Source of the DNA: Chara braunii
Lineage: Eukaryota > Streptophyta > Charophyceae > Charales > Characeae
Assembly (NCBI GenBank): GCA_003427395.1
Contig: BFEA01000134.1
Location: 2,017,416 to 2,037,645, forward strand
DNA: 20,230 nt
Direction of reading: 5' to 3'
The notes beneath the pieces are model-generated. The model saw nothing but the letters and a program-made list of their open reading frames with translations. It ran no database searches and was not told the origin of the DNA. Numbering within the stretch: position 1 is the stretch's first letter; every line of letters begins with the position of its first letter. Made by a program: the position numbers and the translations under genes. Positions 1 to 9,649 of the stretch are shown one piece after another.

Positions 1-26
1 TGTGCGTGCGTGCGTGTGTGTGTGTG

Positions 27-88
<62 letters not shown>
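1..88. repeat. (TG)n then (GA)n compound microsatellite
   Basis: A TG run with a few CG interruptions changes directly into a GA run near position 58. An open frame of about 140 codons runs from here to 424, but it is Cys/Val then Arg/Glu/Lys low complexity produced by the repeats and the following purine-rich DNA. I do not call it a gene. Confidence 0.95.
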
Positions 89-89
<1 letters not shown>

Positions 90-909
90 AGGAGAAGGAT
101 GAGAATAGAATGAGAGAAGAGAGCATGCTGAAGAGGAGAAGAAGAGTGGAGGAAGTAGGGATGAAGAGGAAACGCCGGGGCAAAGACTCTATATCAACTG
201 AGAACAAGCAGGAGCTGGAGGAAGAAGAAGAAGGAGAAGAGGTGGAGAAGGAAGAAGAAGAAAACAATGAAAGGAAAAGGAAGGGGGATATATCTCGCCT
301 TGCCGTCGATGATGGCGACGTTCCAAGCGTGGGTTTTAGGACCTTGTACTTGAGTTACGAGGGACTATCTGCACATGCTTTGGGTGGTTTCCAATTTGCG
401 AGGGAAGGGCGAGTCGTTTTCTAGTGGTCGAACGAGCATTTTTGCAGCGTCGTTCGGGCCTCTAGTCATCTCTCTTGGAGGGCTTTCACGACAGCTAGCT
501 TGTCGCTGGTAGCGGTCGTAGTTATCCGGGCTTTTCAATGTCGTGGTGCTGGCTTGTGGATCGAGGNGTTCACCGTCGCTCATCCTCTTTGCTATGAATG
601 TCGTTTGAACGCCAATTGGCAATCTGTTACAGACGGCCTTGGTCGGACATCCGCTGGTTACCTTATGCGAGGGTGAAGACTTGAGGATGTGTGATGCATC
701 CGCCGATAGCGACGTGATGTTGGGTCATCATCCGCTAGACTTGTTGAAATGCATGCCCATGCTTGTCGTATCCCATGCTGTGGTCTCGGTACGCTGTGCA
801 TTGTGAAGGAAAGTCTTTGATTGTAGTTGGTTCCATGGTACTTCCAACGATCGGATGAGCAAAATCAAACGAATCTGTTGCAAAAACCTTGAAATATACA
901 CTACTACTC

Positions 910-910
<1 letters not shown>
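89..910. other. Intergenic; purine-rich then unique sequence, one N
   Basis: Bases 89-290 are purine-rich (GAA/GGA) on the plus strand. The rest is mixed unique sequence. There is a single ambiguous base at 567. No recognisable gene or structured element was found. Confidence 0.6.

Positions 911-949
<39 letters not shown>
911..949. repeat. (TG)n microsatellite
   Basis: About 19 uninterrupted TG dinucleotides, flanked by non-repetitive sequence. Confidence 0.97.
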
Positions 950-951
<2 letters not shown>

Positions 952-1152
952 GATCTACACCATAACAGCCCCTGTTCCACTCAGATGAGTAGATCCAAAA
1001 TCAAAGGAGCTTTACCTTTACTTCAGGCAAGGAAGCACACATAAGATGAGCCAATCCTTCAATGAGACAGTTTTACCGCTATAGCAAGCAACACGGAACA
1101 CAACGGATACACTATTTCCGTTTCTCAAGTATCTCTACGATAGTTCTCCTTG

Positions 1153-1175
1153 CGCGTGTGTGTGTGTGAGTGATA

Positions 1176-1263
<88 letters not shown>

Positions 1264-1678
1264 CAGACAGAAAGACAGACAGACAAACAAACAAACAAAC
1301 AAACAAACAGAGGCAGACGAATGACCATGGCACATACACAGAGACTGTGACACAGTCACAGTGGCATGCACACACAACAAACATACACAGACAAGTGAAA
1401 CACACAGTGACACACAGTAACACACACATAGATACAAAGTCACGAGGACACACACACACAGTAACATGCACAAAGTGCACAGTGGCACATAGATACACAG
1501 TGACACAGTGCACAGAGACACACACATAGTAACACACACACAGATATACAGTCATGGTGGCACGCACACACATGCTGTGACGTACACAGATACTGTGGAA
1601 TACACACAGACACAACGAAACACACAGTCACAGTGACACAGACAAGTGACACAGGTACATAGTGACATGTACACAGTG

Positions 1679-1745
<67 letters not shown>

Positions 1746-1800
1746 CACAGAAAGAGAGAGACAGGGAACGAGAGATAAAGAGAAAGAGGAGACAAGAGGA
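1153..1800. repeat. Compound microsatellite cluster
   Basis: In order: a short GT run (1153-1168), about forty GA units (1180-1259), GACA and ACAA tetranucleotide runs (about 1262-1309), roughly 350 bases of degenerate ACAC-rich sequence in which short motifs such as cacagtgacac recur, and a second GA run of nearly 30 units (1684-1740) followed by purine-rich sequence. Several frames stay open here on both strands only because the repeats lack stops. Confidence 0.93.
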
Positions 1801-2271
1801 GACAAGATACACACCTGATGCATGAAAGAAGGTCGGCTATGTTGTTGACGTCATGTACATGGGTCTGCGAAGTCTAAGTAAGTCTGTTGCGTGGATGTGG
1901 CTGTAGTAGGATAAGTGAGTAGTGCAGCCTGGGCGTCAGGCAGAGAAGAGCAGCATTGAGTACTGTGTTGGTGTGCCCTGAGGGCTTGAACATAGGCTCA
2001 CAAGTTTCTTGTATTGCTCTTATTCGATGGGATCTTGGTACACTTGTGCTCTCTGCTTGTACACGAGTACTTGGACATCTGTGATTTCGCAACTTGGCTT
2101 TCTGTATATCGTTCCCACTCATATTCCATGTCGATGAGTTGTCGGGTCATAGTGATTACATCCCTGCCCTTTGTACACACCACCTGTTGTTCCTACCGAT
2201 TGAAGTGCCTGGATTGCGGTGATCTCAGCAGTTTGCCGCTGGAAGGCGCTGTGAGAAGTTCATTGGACCGT
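1801..2271. other. Unique intergenic sequence, nothing recognised
   Basis: Mixed-composition DNA with short open frames on both strands and no domain-like translation. No RNA gene or repeat was seen. Confidence 0.5.
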
Positions 2272-2435
2272 ATCATTTTGGAGGAAAGGAGGAAACACAG
2301 AGAAAAGAAAAAAAAAAAGAAGAAGAAGAAGAAAGAAGGGGGAGCGGGTAATGAGGTAAGGAAGAAGAGAAGCAACAAGGGTGGAAATGACTGTGAAGAA
2401 GATAAGAGGAAGGGGAAGAGGAGGACTTGACTCAC
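2272..2435. repeat. Purine-rich (GAA)-type tract
   Basis: Almost all-purine plus strand with A runs and GAA/AAG triplets (core 2281-2345), continuing as GGA/AAG-rich sequence. It opens frames of Lys/Glu/Arg on plus and Ser/Phe/Leu on minus, which are composition artefacts. Confidence 0.85.
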
Positions 2436-2611
2436 CTGGTGTAGACGCCACGTCCAAGTCCAAGTAGTATCAGAGAGGGAAGAACATAGAGGAGGAATGT
2501 GAGCTCGAGGGAGAAGGAAAAGGGTAGACAAGAAATGGAAGGAAAGGGAGATGATCTGGCATGAGAAGTGACGCAAACATATCATATTATGTAGCAATCT
2601 ACTGCTGTTCT

Positions 2612-2795
2612 AAACAACAACCTACTGCTGGTCTGGATCGCAGCCCATAGTTGTCTTCGGCAACAACCTCTCGCTGTCCGCAGACATGGCCCACTGCTAA
2701 CATCGACAACGAATCACGTTTGTTCTCAGCGACGGGCCACTGTTGGTCCCGACAATGATTCTTTGTTGCTAACAACAACAATTCGTTGTGGGTGT
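2612..2795. repeat. Degenerate 46-bp tandem repeat, four copies
   Basis: Copies start at 2612, 2658, 2704 and 2750, each 46 bp, and begin with a variant of cgacaac. Inside, motifs like ggcccactg and gctg or gttg recur at the same offset. Copies 2 and 3 are the clearest pair. The period is not a multiple of three, so it does not look like a coding repeat. Confidence 0.6.
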
Positions 2796-3150
2796 CAAAA
2801 GATGTCCCCTACTAATCTCCAAATATGTACAGACTGAGAGAACCTATTGTTTTCAGGGTCTGCACAAAACTGATAAATTTGCACTGATTCTGCAGTTTTC
2901 TTTGTTCCACGGCTATTTAGTTTATTTCCTTTTGTACTGTTATTTTATTTGGCACATTTCAGTGAGGGGAAGAAGTATGAACGCTTATGTTGGTGGTGAT
3001 GAGAACATGCTCTCATTGACAATCGGATCGAGTGCTGGCTCTCTGTTGGTATGGTATTGGTGCAATTCTGCCTTTCGGACAGTGTTGGACCTTTTTGCTT
3101 TCAATATGATTTTACCATCTGGAATCTGACATTTCATTTCCTTTCAATTG
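2796..3150. other. Unique sequence, no gene recognised
   Basis: An open plus-strand frame of 113 codons covers 2788-3129. Its translation is hydrophobic and aromatic, matches no family I know, and the region is AT-rich. I treat it as non-coding. Confidence 0.45.
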
Positions 3151-3242
3151 TTAATATTATTGTTATTCTTATTCTTATTCTTATTCTTATTATTATTATT
3201 ATTATCATCATCATTATTATTATTACTGTTATTATTATTTAA
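3151..3242. repeat. (TTATTC)n/(TTA)n microsatellite
   Basis: Hexanucleotide ttattc units grade into TTA/ATT triplets with occasional C, then end in a short A run. Confidence 0.92.
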
Positions 3243-3721
3243 AAAACATTACTAGCACTACAGTAACTTGGGGGTCCAGCAAGTCTTTGTCCGCCCTAAG
3301 TGAAGGCGGGCCTGAGTATCCACAAGAGGAGTATGTCTCAACATTTTCCAATGTGGGTTTCAGACAGTTGATGCACGCCAGTTGGGTACAAAGCAGCGTG
3401 AGCCTTTGCTGATTCCCTCCAGAAGCAATAACTACGATGCATAGTTGAGCTCATGACGCAGATGGTTGCGCCCTGGGCACACACATACACACAATGTGAG
3501 GACGGCACAGCGCTCAGCAGCCACGGGCGAATGAAAATGCATCATCGTCGTCAAATAACTGTCGTAAGACAGTGAGAGTTCGGCAAACACTTGTGGCCTA
3601 GGCAGGCCATGCGGACTCGCTGTTGCAATGTTCCGCAAGCACCTGCATGTGCGTTAGCGGCGATAGCCGGACTGTAGGGCGCGAGTACAAGGAGGTGAAA
3701 ACGTGGTAGGCAAGTAGAGAG

Positions 3722-3869
3722 TGAGTGGGTGAGTCAATGTTGTCTGCAGCCAATCAAGTGAGCAGATATTGCGCATAACCAATCGAGTGAGCCAAATGTT
3801 GTGTGCAACCAATCGAGAGAGCGAGTGTTGTGTGCTGCTAATCGAGTGAGTGGATGCGGTAGACTGTGT
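3722..3869. repeat. About 30-bp tandem repeat, four to five copies
   Basis: The motif aatcgagtgagc recurs with starts at 3752, 3781, 3811 and 3840, a spacing of 29-30 bp. Most copies are followed by a variant of aatgttgtgtgc. A further related half-copy lies just upstream. No coding potential was seen. Confidence 0.75.
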
Positions 3870-4265
3870 TGTATTATGTGGCCTGCTTACACTTTGGCGA
3901 TGGCCTTGGTCACGGGAGAGGGAAGAAAGTGAGATAAATAAAGTGTCGGTGCAGGAGCTTTGACCAAGTCCCGATCGAGCTGACTAGTGTTAGGATGAGC
4001 AAGGTTGTCCCCATCGCCTTATATCAGGTTGAACATACTACTCCATATTACTATGCATGCATGTGTGCCTGAATATATGAATATTTCTTCTTGATTAAAC
4101 CTAAGCTAGGGAAAATGCTATGCACGTATAAGCAATGGTTGGAATGAGTTTATCTTTCTTTTAGTGCAAATGCATGATGTAATGCAAGTCCCGTGTTTGT
4201 TGGTCTCACTGTTTGAGGGTTCGTTAATATGAATTGTGTATAACTAACTGTTTCTGAAAACACAT
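3870..4265. other. Intergenic sequence before the hairpin array
   Basis: No gene or RNA recognised. A stretch near 3992-4023 (gatgagcaaggttgtcc) weakly resembles the 5' half of the hairpin units downstream and could be a degraded unit. Confidence 0.35.
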
Positions 4266-5507
4266 GGTGAGAACGAAAAGCTCTCGTATGGGTTGTCTCC
4301 GAGTCACCGTGTGTGTGCTTATGTTTGGGTAGATGAGGTAGCGAGAATGTGGACTCTGTGAAGTCTTGTCCTGCTTGATAGGATCTTCTAACATTGATGA
4401 GGGTTAGGATTATTGCAGAAGTTATTGATTTACATATGGTTATGTATGCTTGGGATTATTGATTAGCTAACCCAGTATGTGTGTATGTATCCTTGTCGAA
4501 ACACTTTGACTAACGCTCACCTTCTCTAAGTTAGACTGACTCGGGTCAAAAGTTAGTTGAAGGTCTACTGAGAAATACGTAATGAGGTGAGAGTTCTCGT
4601 GTGAACTTCCTCATTAGGTGTTTCATTGAGTCATTGGGATGTGGTCCCGTGTGGCGTGCTCGTCTGACTCTAAGGCTTTCGATTGACCTAAGACAAAGAG
4701 GTTCTTCTAAAGAAGTAAACTAGCAGGGGTGATAAGAGGAGTAAGGTCCCGAGAGACCCGCCTTATTACCGGAATCTGCTTTAAGTAAGCAAGGTGGTAA
4801 TAGAAGGAGCGAGACCCCGTGAGGTCTGCCCTATTACCAACCAACACCAAAGGATGGTGATAGGAGGAGCAAGGTTTTGTGAGACCTGCCCTATCGTCGA
4901 CAAATCCTTGCAAAGGGGGATGGTACTAGGAGGAGTAGATCCTGTGAGATCAACCCTATTACCAAGTGGCATCTCACGGTGATAAGAGAAGCGAGACCCC
5001 GTGCAGTCCGCCTTATCACTTCATTGCCTGTGAAGTAAAGAAAACAAGGACGAGGGTGAGGATCCCGTGTGATCTACTTTACTATGAAAACTCTTATGAA
5101 ACCCGCAAAAAACTAACTTACTGATATGGTTCGCTCTCTGATTCTACTAAGGTGGAGGTAGAAGGAATGCGACTCTGTGTGACCTGTCCTGCTACCTTAA
5201 CCTATTGAATGAAGTGAATCTTATGATCCTACTCCATATGAGATTGACGAAATTTTGTCTGTGTATGTCTGAAGGGGAAAGTTTTGACGATGTGAACTCT
5301 GTACTTTTCTTCTTTTAGACGACTATTTCTAGATTGGTCTGATAAGAAGTTAAAAAAACTACTAGAGGATGTTATGTCAATGTAATATCATTCTCAACTA
5401 AATTGAAGTTCAATATATTGGACTTCATATAGGGTCGTATCAATAGGTAGGAGTGTTGAGACTTTATCGACCTGTGTGATTGCAGGTAAACTCGATCAAG
5501 AACACTC
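4266..5507. repeat. Array of divergent hairpin units with covarying stems
   Basis: At least eleven units of about 37-51 bp, each an inverted repeat, lie at 4266-4308, 4337-4376, 4580-4616, 4628-4670, 4728-4770, 4796-4838, 4856-4898, 4922-4963, 4978-5019, 5033-5083 and 5157-5196. Weaker ones lie at 5271-5312 and 5451-5507. Outer stems differ but pair within each unit: taatgagg/cctcatta, gagtca/tgactc, ggtaatag/ctattacc, gtgataag/cttatcac, agtaaag/ctttact. Several mismatches become G-U pairs if transcribed. Many units have a short inner stem (gttc/gaac, ggtc/gacc, agacc/ggtct, gatc/gatc, gact/agtc) around a six-base loop close to YYGTGN. The five central units (4728-5019) are separated by 17-25 base linkers, some of them self-complementary. 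No ORF explains the pattern. The function is unknown; it could be a structured non-coding RNA locus or a satellite of palindromes. Confidence 0.8.
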
Positions 5508-5534
5508 ATTATGAGTCTATACAAGATTACATGA

Positions 5535-5552
5535 TATTACCTTATGGTAATA
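5535..5552. repeat. Short perfect hairpin
   Basis: tattacc / ggtaata, a 7-bp perfect stem with a TTAT loop. The stem is the same sequence as the outer stem of the 4796-4838 unit but inverted, so it may be a stray remnant of the array. Confidence 0.6.
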
Positions 5553-6362
5553 GGTTGGTTCGCCAACTCAACCCTCACTCACCAACAACACTCACACTTT
5601 GCATCGAACCTTGCACTGAAAGACATTTTTGATTTTCGGGTCATTATCTAAAGGGTCTATGTTTGATTAAAAAAAGTCCTTGAATTACTAAAGTAAGATG
5701 AGGTTGAATGACTAAGTCAAAAATGAGACGTATGGCTGAGAGGTTTGGAAGCGTGAGTGTAATGTGGGTGAAAGTGAATAAAAGGTGGACTCTGTTAGGA
5801 TTGTGTAATGTGATTGATTCGGTCTGCAGGTAAGTAAAATGACCAGCCACATGTTATTCACTGCAACCTATTTGAGAAACTTACGATATCTTGGACCTTG
5901 ATCCAGTCACTTCGTCAACGCGTGATTTTATACATTTGGTTTGAGTATCAAACCTTGCGTTTTTCTCTAATTGTTAAGCAGATCAGGATTATTGTTAAGG
6001 CGAAAACCTTGTTCATTTAATGTTCATTTCATATATATACGTTTGAAAGGTTAATAACCTATGTTTTTCCTAATGAATTCGGACTGCTTTTGTGAATGTG
6101 TTAAGTGTATGTAACATCCCCTTGCCTAATTATTCAGTCTTATTTCATTTCATATGAATTTGTGATATGACAAATGGTTTTCATAAAGAGATATGCTGAA
6201 TGGACTTAATCACTAGGCAGGAAAGGGTATATGTCTTATGCACAACCCTTCGAGAATTCAAGCATTGAGGGGATCGTGCTACGGAAAAAGGGATAGGTTA
6301 TTAGTCACTCATATAGAAACTATTTATCGTCAAAGCATAATATGCGTGAACGTTCGTTGGTC
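5553..6362. other. AT-rich intergenic sequence, nothing recognised
   Basis: No domain-like translation in any frame and no clear repeat. A consensus 5' splice-site sequence (cag|gtaagt) occurs on plus at 5829/5830, but no flanking exon is recognisable. Confidence 0.45.
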
Positions 6363-6466
6363 GAGTCGACCTGAATTATAAGTCGGTCTGGGAGATCAGC
6401 GCCCCGATGCCCGAAATGTATACAGGTCAGTCTTACGCGTTCAACCACGCATATGCCTATGCTACA
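6363..6466 (-). other. tRNA-like (SINE-head-like) remnant
   Basis: Read on the minus strand, a segment with gtggttgaacgcg resembles the D-arm/A-box part of a tRNA. About 45 bases further on, gcgctgatctccc resembles a degraded B box. I could not fold a proper acceptor or anticodon stem, so a functional tRNA is unlikely. A decayed tRNA-derived SINE is the best guess. Confidence 0.25.
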
Positions 6467-6530
6467 ACGATCAAGCAAACGCCCTCGGTTGACTTACCTC
6501 TGCGATTGCATGTAAAAGTCTTCGCACGTG

Positions 6531-6606
6531 GGTCAATAGCTCAGCAGGGATACGCCCACCTAAGAGATGGTAACAGCTTCCGCAGGTGGAGGTGAGTTGT
6601 ACCTCG
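6531..6606 (+). other. tRNA-like (SINE-head-like) remnant
   Basis: tagctcagcagg at 6537-6548 fits the Pol III A-box consensus TRGCNNAGYNGG exactly. At 6589-6605 gaggt/acctc form a 5-bp stem with a 7-base loop, the geometry of a tRNA T-arm. The loop is gagttgt, however, so the B box is lost. No convincing anticodon stem is seen. It is a pseudo-tRNA or SINE head, in opposite orientation to the module just upstream. Confidence 0.35.
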
Positions 6607-8500
6607 CGGGATCTCTATCTTGTCGTAGGGAGTCGCAAGAGGTATAGCTGGCGCGCACGGTCACGTCGGTCTTTGGCTGAAACGCTTCTAAAACTCCTGC
6701 ATGATGCAACCATGAGGTTCTACACTAAAATTACTTTACGTCTAGTCACTCGGATACTGCATAACTGTTTGGGTGTCTTTTCGTTTTTGCGGCAGTGCCA
6801 TGCATGCAAGCTCCCATCATTTCCCGATGTGTCTCGGAATACCTTTACCTTCTTCCTTTGAGCTCTTTCTCCCTTTCTCGTTCCATTCGAATCTTGGTCC
6901 TGCTCCGCACTACTTTTTTATCTCTCCATTCCTGCCTTCGTCTTCATACATGGAAATTCTATCGACCCCCTCCCTGAGCCCTCGAGACATATGGTAACGT
7001 GTAAGGAAACATTGATCCCTTCATGATGCAACAAGATTGGTTGTGAAGTAACTCATGCGGATCGATATGGTTTTCCTGAGGCAATTTCTTTTTTTTCCCT
7101 TCCCCCTCACTTCTGCCCCTCTCCCCTCCCTCCCCTCGCCCCTTTCTTCTACTCTCTTCCCCGCAACTATAAACCCGCAAGCGCATCCAAAAAGCTTTTT
7201 CGAACTCCATCAGTGAGTTGCGCAATAGTAATGGCTACAGGTAGGTGAAGTGGTAATCAGCAGGTCGAAAAATCTTGATAATCTGACTGTGATCATACGA
7301 GGCTGCGCGTCGGATAGTCGCGAAAGACTGCGGGATCTGGGCGAGTCGGCGTGATGGTTGAGTTAGTGAAATCACGAGCTTCGAAGGATTAATGCAGGGT
7401 ACGTGGCAATTGGGGTCGCTAGTGCATGAGGACAAGAAGTGTGTGTATGGATGAATGGTTGCCTGACCCGGGACCATGGCGTGAGAGCAGAAGGCCTTGT
7501 GCCTTGTTATTATTGGGTCTTCTCTTCTGCGGTTTACTTTTTGGAAGCTAAGTGCATGGCCATAAGCGAAGATCTCATTTCTATTTTTAATCTTGTACTA
7601 TGGATGTATGAATGAAATACGTGGTTACTTTGTTGATGAATGCGATTTCGATGGGCGAGGGATGTCAATGTGCGATGATGAAAATCGGATTGATGTATGA
7701 AATGAGTGTTTGTCTCGTGCATTGATGACTGACTAGGTGGTTGTGTAGAGATATGAATTCGTTTCTTTTCTTTGATCTTGTCGAAATAGTTATCCCCGTC
7801 TTTGATCGATATACCTGACCCGCTCCCTACTCGCTTTCTAAGCAGGCCAAAGCCTCGCCACGTACCGATTGATCAAGGACATATATTTCTCTTAACCCTT
7901 AACCTTCGGTAAAGTTAGCGTCCCCCTCTCACGAAAATTTTATCCCAAAGGTTATCCTTTCTTCCATAGAAACTACCGTGAAGTTTTGTTGATGTCATAT
8001 GAGTCCAAGGACACTTTACTATTTTCACTCCCCTTTTCCCCCTCCCTTTTTCCTTCTTCCCACAATGAAAATAGGACGTGATCATTTTGTTTTGTGATCT
8101 GTTGGTGTAAATATTCCGGCCATGTGGACAGAGAAAGCCGCACCATCTGGACGATAACATCTCGAACCTCCTCGGCCACGACCCTTCCCATATAATGAGG
8201 ATAGGACATGTGTTTGCAAGTGGGACGTTCGAGAATCGGTCTCCAAGATATCCCTTATGAATCATGATGCTCAATATTCGTAAACATCGGTTTTGTGATT
8301 ATTGATACGCACTTTCCTCATTACTCAAATTTACTTCCCTTTAACGAGTTGATCGTCATCCCGTGGCTGACATTTGCGCCCTATTGGCCTCGCAATACGT
8401 GCGGTGATTATCATCGTACAAATCACTATCAAGCCTCGGGGTTTAAGTATCAAACACGTGGCGCCGAATTCATCGGTTTGGAGCGCGAGTGCGTCTGTGA
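6607..8500. other. Long stretch with no recognisable gene
   Basis: Short open frames on both strands (up to about 119 codons) have no domain-like features. Apart from the pyrimidine tract at 7084-7163 and a shorter one at about 8029-8060, I see only unique sequence. Exons of a spliced gene could be missed here. Confidence 0.4.
7084..7163. repeat. Polypyrimidine tract
   Basis: About 80 bases nearly all C/T on the plus strand, with runs of T then C-rich blocks. This is potential triplex-forming sequence. On minus it gives an artefactual Glu/Gly/Lys-rich frame. Confidence 0.85.
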
Positions 8501-8701
8501 AGTGCCATTGTTGTCGATAAAAATGGACGTTTCTTGGCCAATCAGGGGTCGTTGGAGGTTGACCCTCTATGGGATGTGGTTGAGTTTTGTGTCTCTGCCA
8601 TCGCTTCCAATTACGAGTTTGACGGGTTGGTCCACAAGGATGCATTGTACAAGACCATCGTTGTGCCCCATTGCAGGACATACCATACATCATCGGCCTA
8701 G
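8501..8701 (+). pseudogene. Fragment of an unrecognised protein-coding gene
   Basis: A 66-codon frame open between a TGA at 8498 and a TAG at 8699, without its own early ATG. The translation looks protein-like rather than random: it begins around VDKNGRF, continues with LWDVVEFCVSAIA and NYEFDGLVHK, and ends near VVPHCRTY. The frame upstream (to about 8497) may continue the same protein after a one-base shift, since it is also open. I do not recognise the family and assign no function. It has the same orientation as the coding pieces at 9160-10847, so it may be a separate exon or a decayed copy of a related multi-copy gene. Another open frame of 174 codons overlaps it, but its translation looks less like a protein. 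Confidence 0.4.
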
Positions 8702-8723
8702 GGGTGGCTTGCAGGGCGGGAGG

Positions 8724-8763
8724 GGCCACGCGCTTGGATTTCCAGCGAGATGGGGTGTGAAGG
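8724..8763 (+). repeat. Copy 1 of a duplicated coding-like module
   Basis: About 30 of 40 bases match 9357-9396 (shared core gcgagatggggt). In the matching frame copy 1 reads TRLDFQRDGV and then hits a TGA, while copy 2 reads TRLGFGRDGV and stays open. This suggests two copies of one protein module, the first one broken. Confidence 0.5.
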
Positions 8764-9159
8764 TTGGGGTCGGGGTGAGATGGGGGATGGTGCCCTTCCG
8801 GGCTGTGGAGGAGTCCTAATGTGTGGCGAAACACGAAGGTGACCTTGTCCTGGGCTCTTGCCTCTATGAATGGCAACCTGCACCAGGCGGCAAAAAATCA
8901 TGTTCCGTTGTCCACTTCTGAGTGGGCCGCTCGTGACCAAAATAGAAAACGTGAGTCGGGCAACCATTGTGTATTGTCGTCCTTGCATTGTGAGCGCTTG
9001 AAAGCGGCCACACGTACATTTGGTAGACACGTTCGCCCCTTCATTGCTTCACTGTTCTGCGTGTCCAAGACATCCGCATCCGGGGTTCTTCGACCTTTTC
9101 TGTCGTCTTGGTTGCAATGACGCGGAGGAAGACGTGGACATGGGAGGGAGAACTGAGCT

Positions 9160-9420
9160 TTGCACATCATGCCGAGGCGGGGTGCCAGGGGGAAGAGCAG
9201 GAGAGCCATCAGATCTGGCGATGGGGGAGATGGGCAGAAAGGTCGAGGGCACGTGCCGAAATCGAAAATGCAGCGCGTGGAAGAGGTGGACGTGCCGCTC
9301 GACGAAGATGTCGAGGTCGACGAGGTGACAGCGATGAAAGCACACGGGACAAGGGCGGACACGCGATTGGGTTTCGGGCGAGATGGGGTTTTGAGGGAAC
9401 AACTGACGTCTTTCAAATAA
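9160..9420 (+). CDS. Basic/acidic N-terminal-like ORF, unknown family
   Basis: An 86-codon ORF; the more natural start is the second Met (9169), giving MPRRGARGKSRR. Residues 4-40 are rich in Arg, Lys and Gly and look like a nuclear localisation or nucleic-acid-binding tail. A patch rich in Val, Glu and Asp follows (VEEVDVPLDEDVEVDEV), then TRLGFGRDGVLREQL near the end. The ORF stops at 9418-9420. It resembles the disordered N-terminus of a larger protein and may be a first exon, or the start of a frame broken before the acidic segment at 9650. It overlaps two other open frames (9108-9488 plus, 8898-9428 minus); I prefer this one because of its charge pattern and the homologous module at 8724. 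No function can be assigned. Confidence 0.4.
   Translation: MHIMPRRGARGKSRRAIRSGDGGDGQKGRGHVPKSKMQRVEEVDVPLDEDVEVDEVTAMKAHGTRADTRLGFGRDGVLREQLTSFK
9357..9396 (+). repeat. Copy 2 of a duplicated coding-like module
   Basis: Partner of 8724-8763; it lies in the C-terminal part of the 9160-9420 ORF and remains open. Confidence 0.5.
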
Positions 9421-9649
9421 CGCGGCACAACTGCTGCTTGCTAGGTGTGGCCAAGAACACCCAGGTTGCAGGGGATTCTCATCGCTGATGTAGGCGTCCA
9501 CATGCAAGCCGGAAGTGCGGTTCATGCATTGCTAAACGCCACTCAGGGACGAAGGTCTCGGTCGCGATAGGCGGTCGCCCAAACAAGGTGCCATCTTCCC
9601 AACCCCATCCTTGACAGGCTGAGCTGACAGCCGCAAGTGGCTATGGTAG

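Noticed and set aside
2-424. Open frame of 140 codons at the left edge
   Set aside because: It is generated by the TG and GA microsatellites and purine-rich DNA; the product is low complexity with no domain.
1112-1823. Several long overlapping frames on both strands (up to 167 codons)
   Set aside because: They translate the compound microsatellite into Cys/Val/Ser/Leu or Arg/Glu/Thr/His repeats.
4728-5019. CRISPR-like repeat and spacer layout
   Set aside because: Regular units with unique linkers look similar at first, but the units are diverged, the genome looks eukaryotic, there are no cas genes, and the stems vary together, so it is not a CRISPR array.
8331-8876. Minus-strand frame of 181 codons
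   Set aside because: Pro/His/Arg-rich without domain order and antisense to a more protein-like plus frame.
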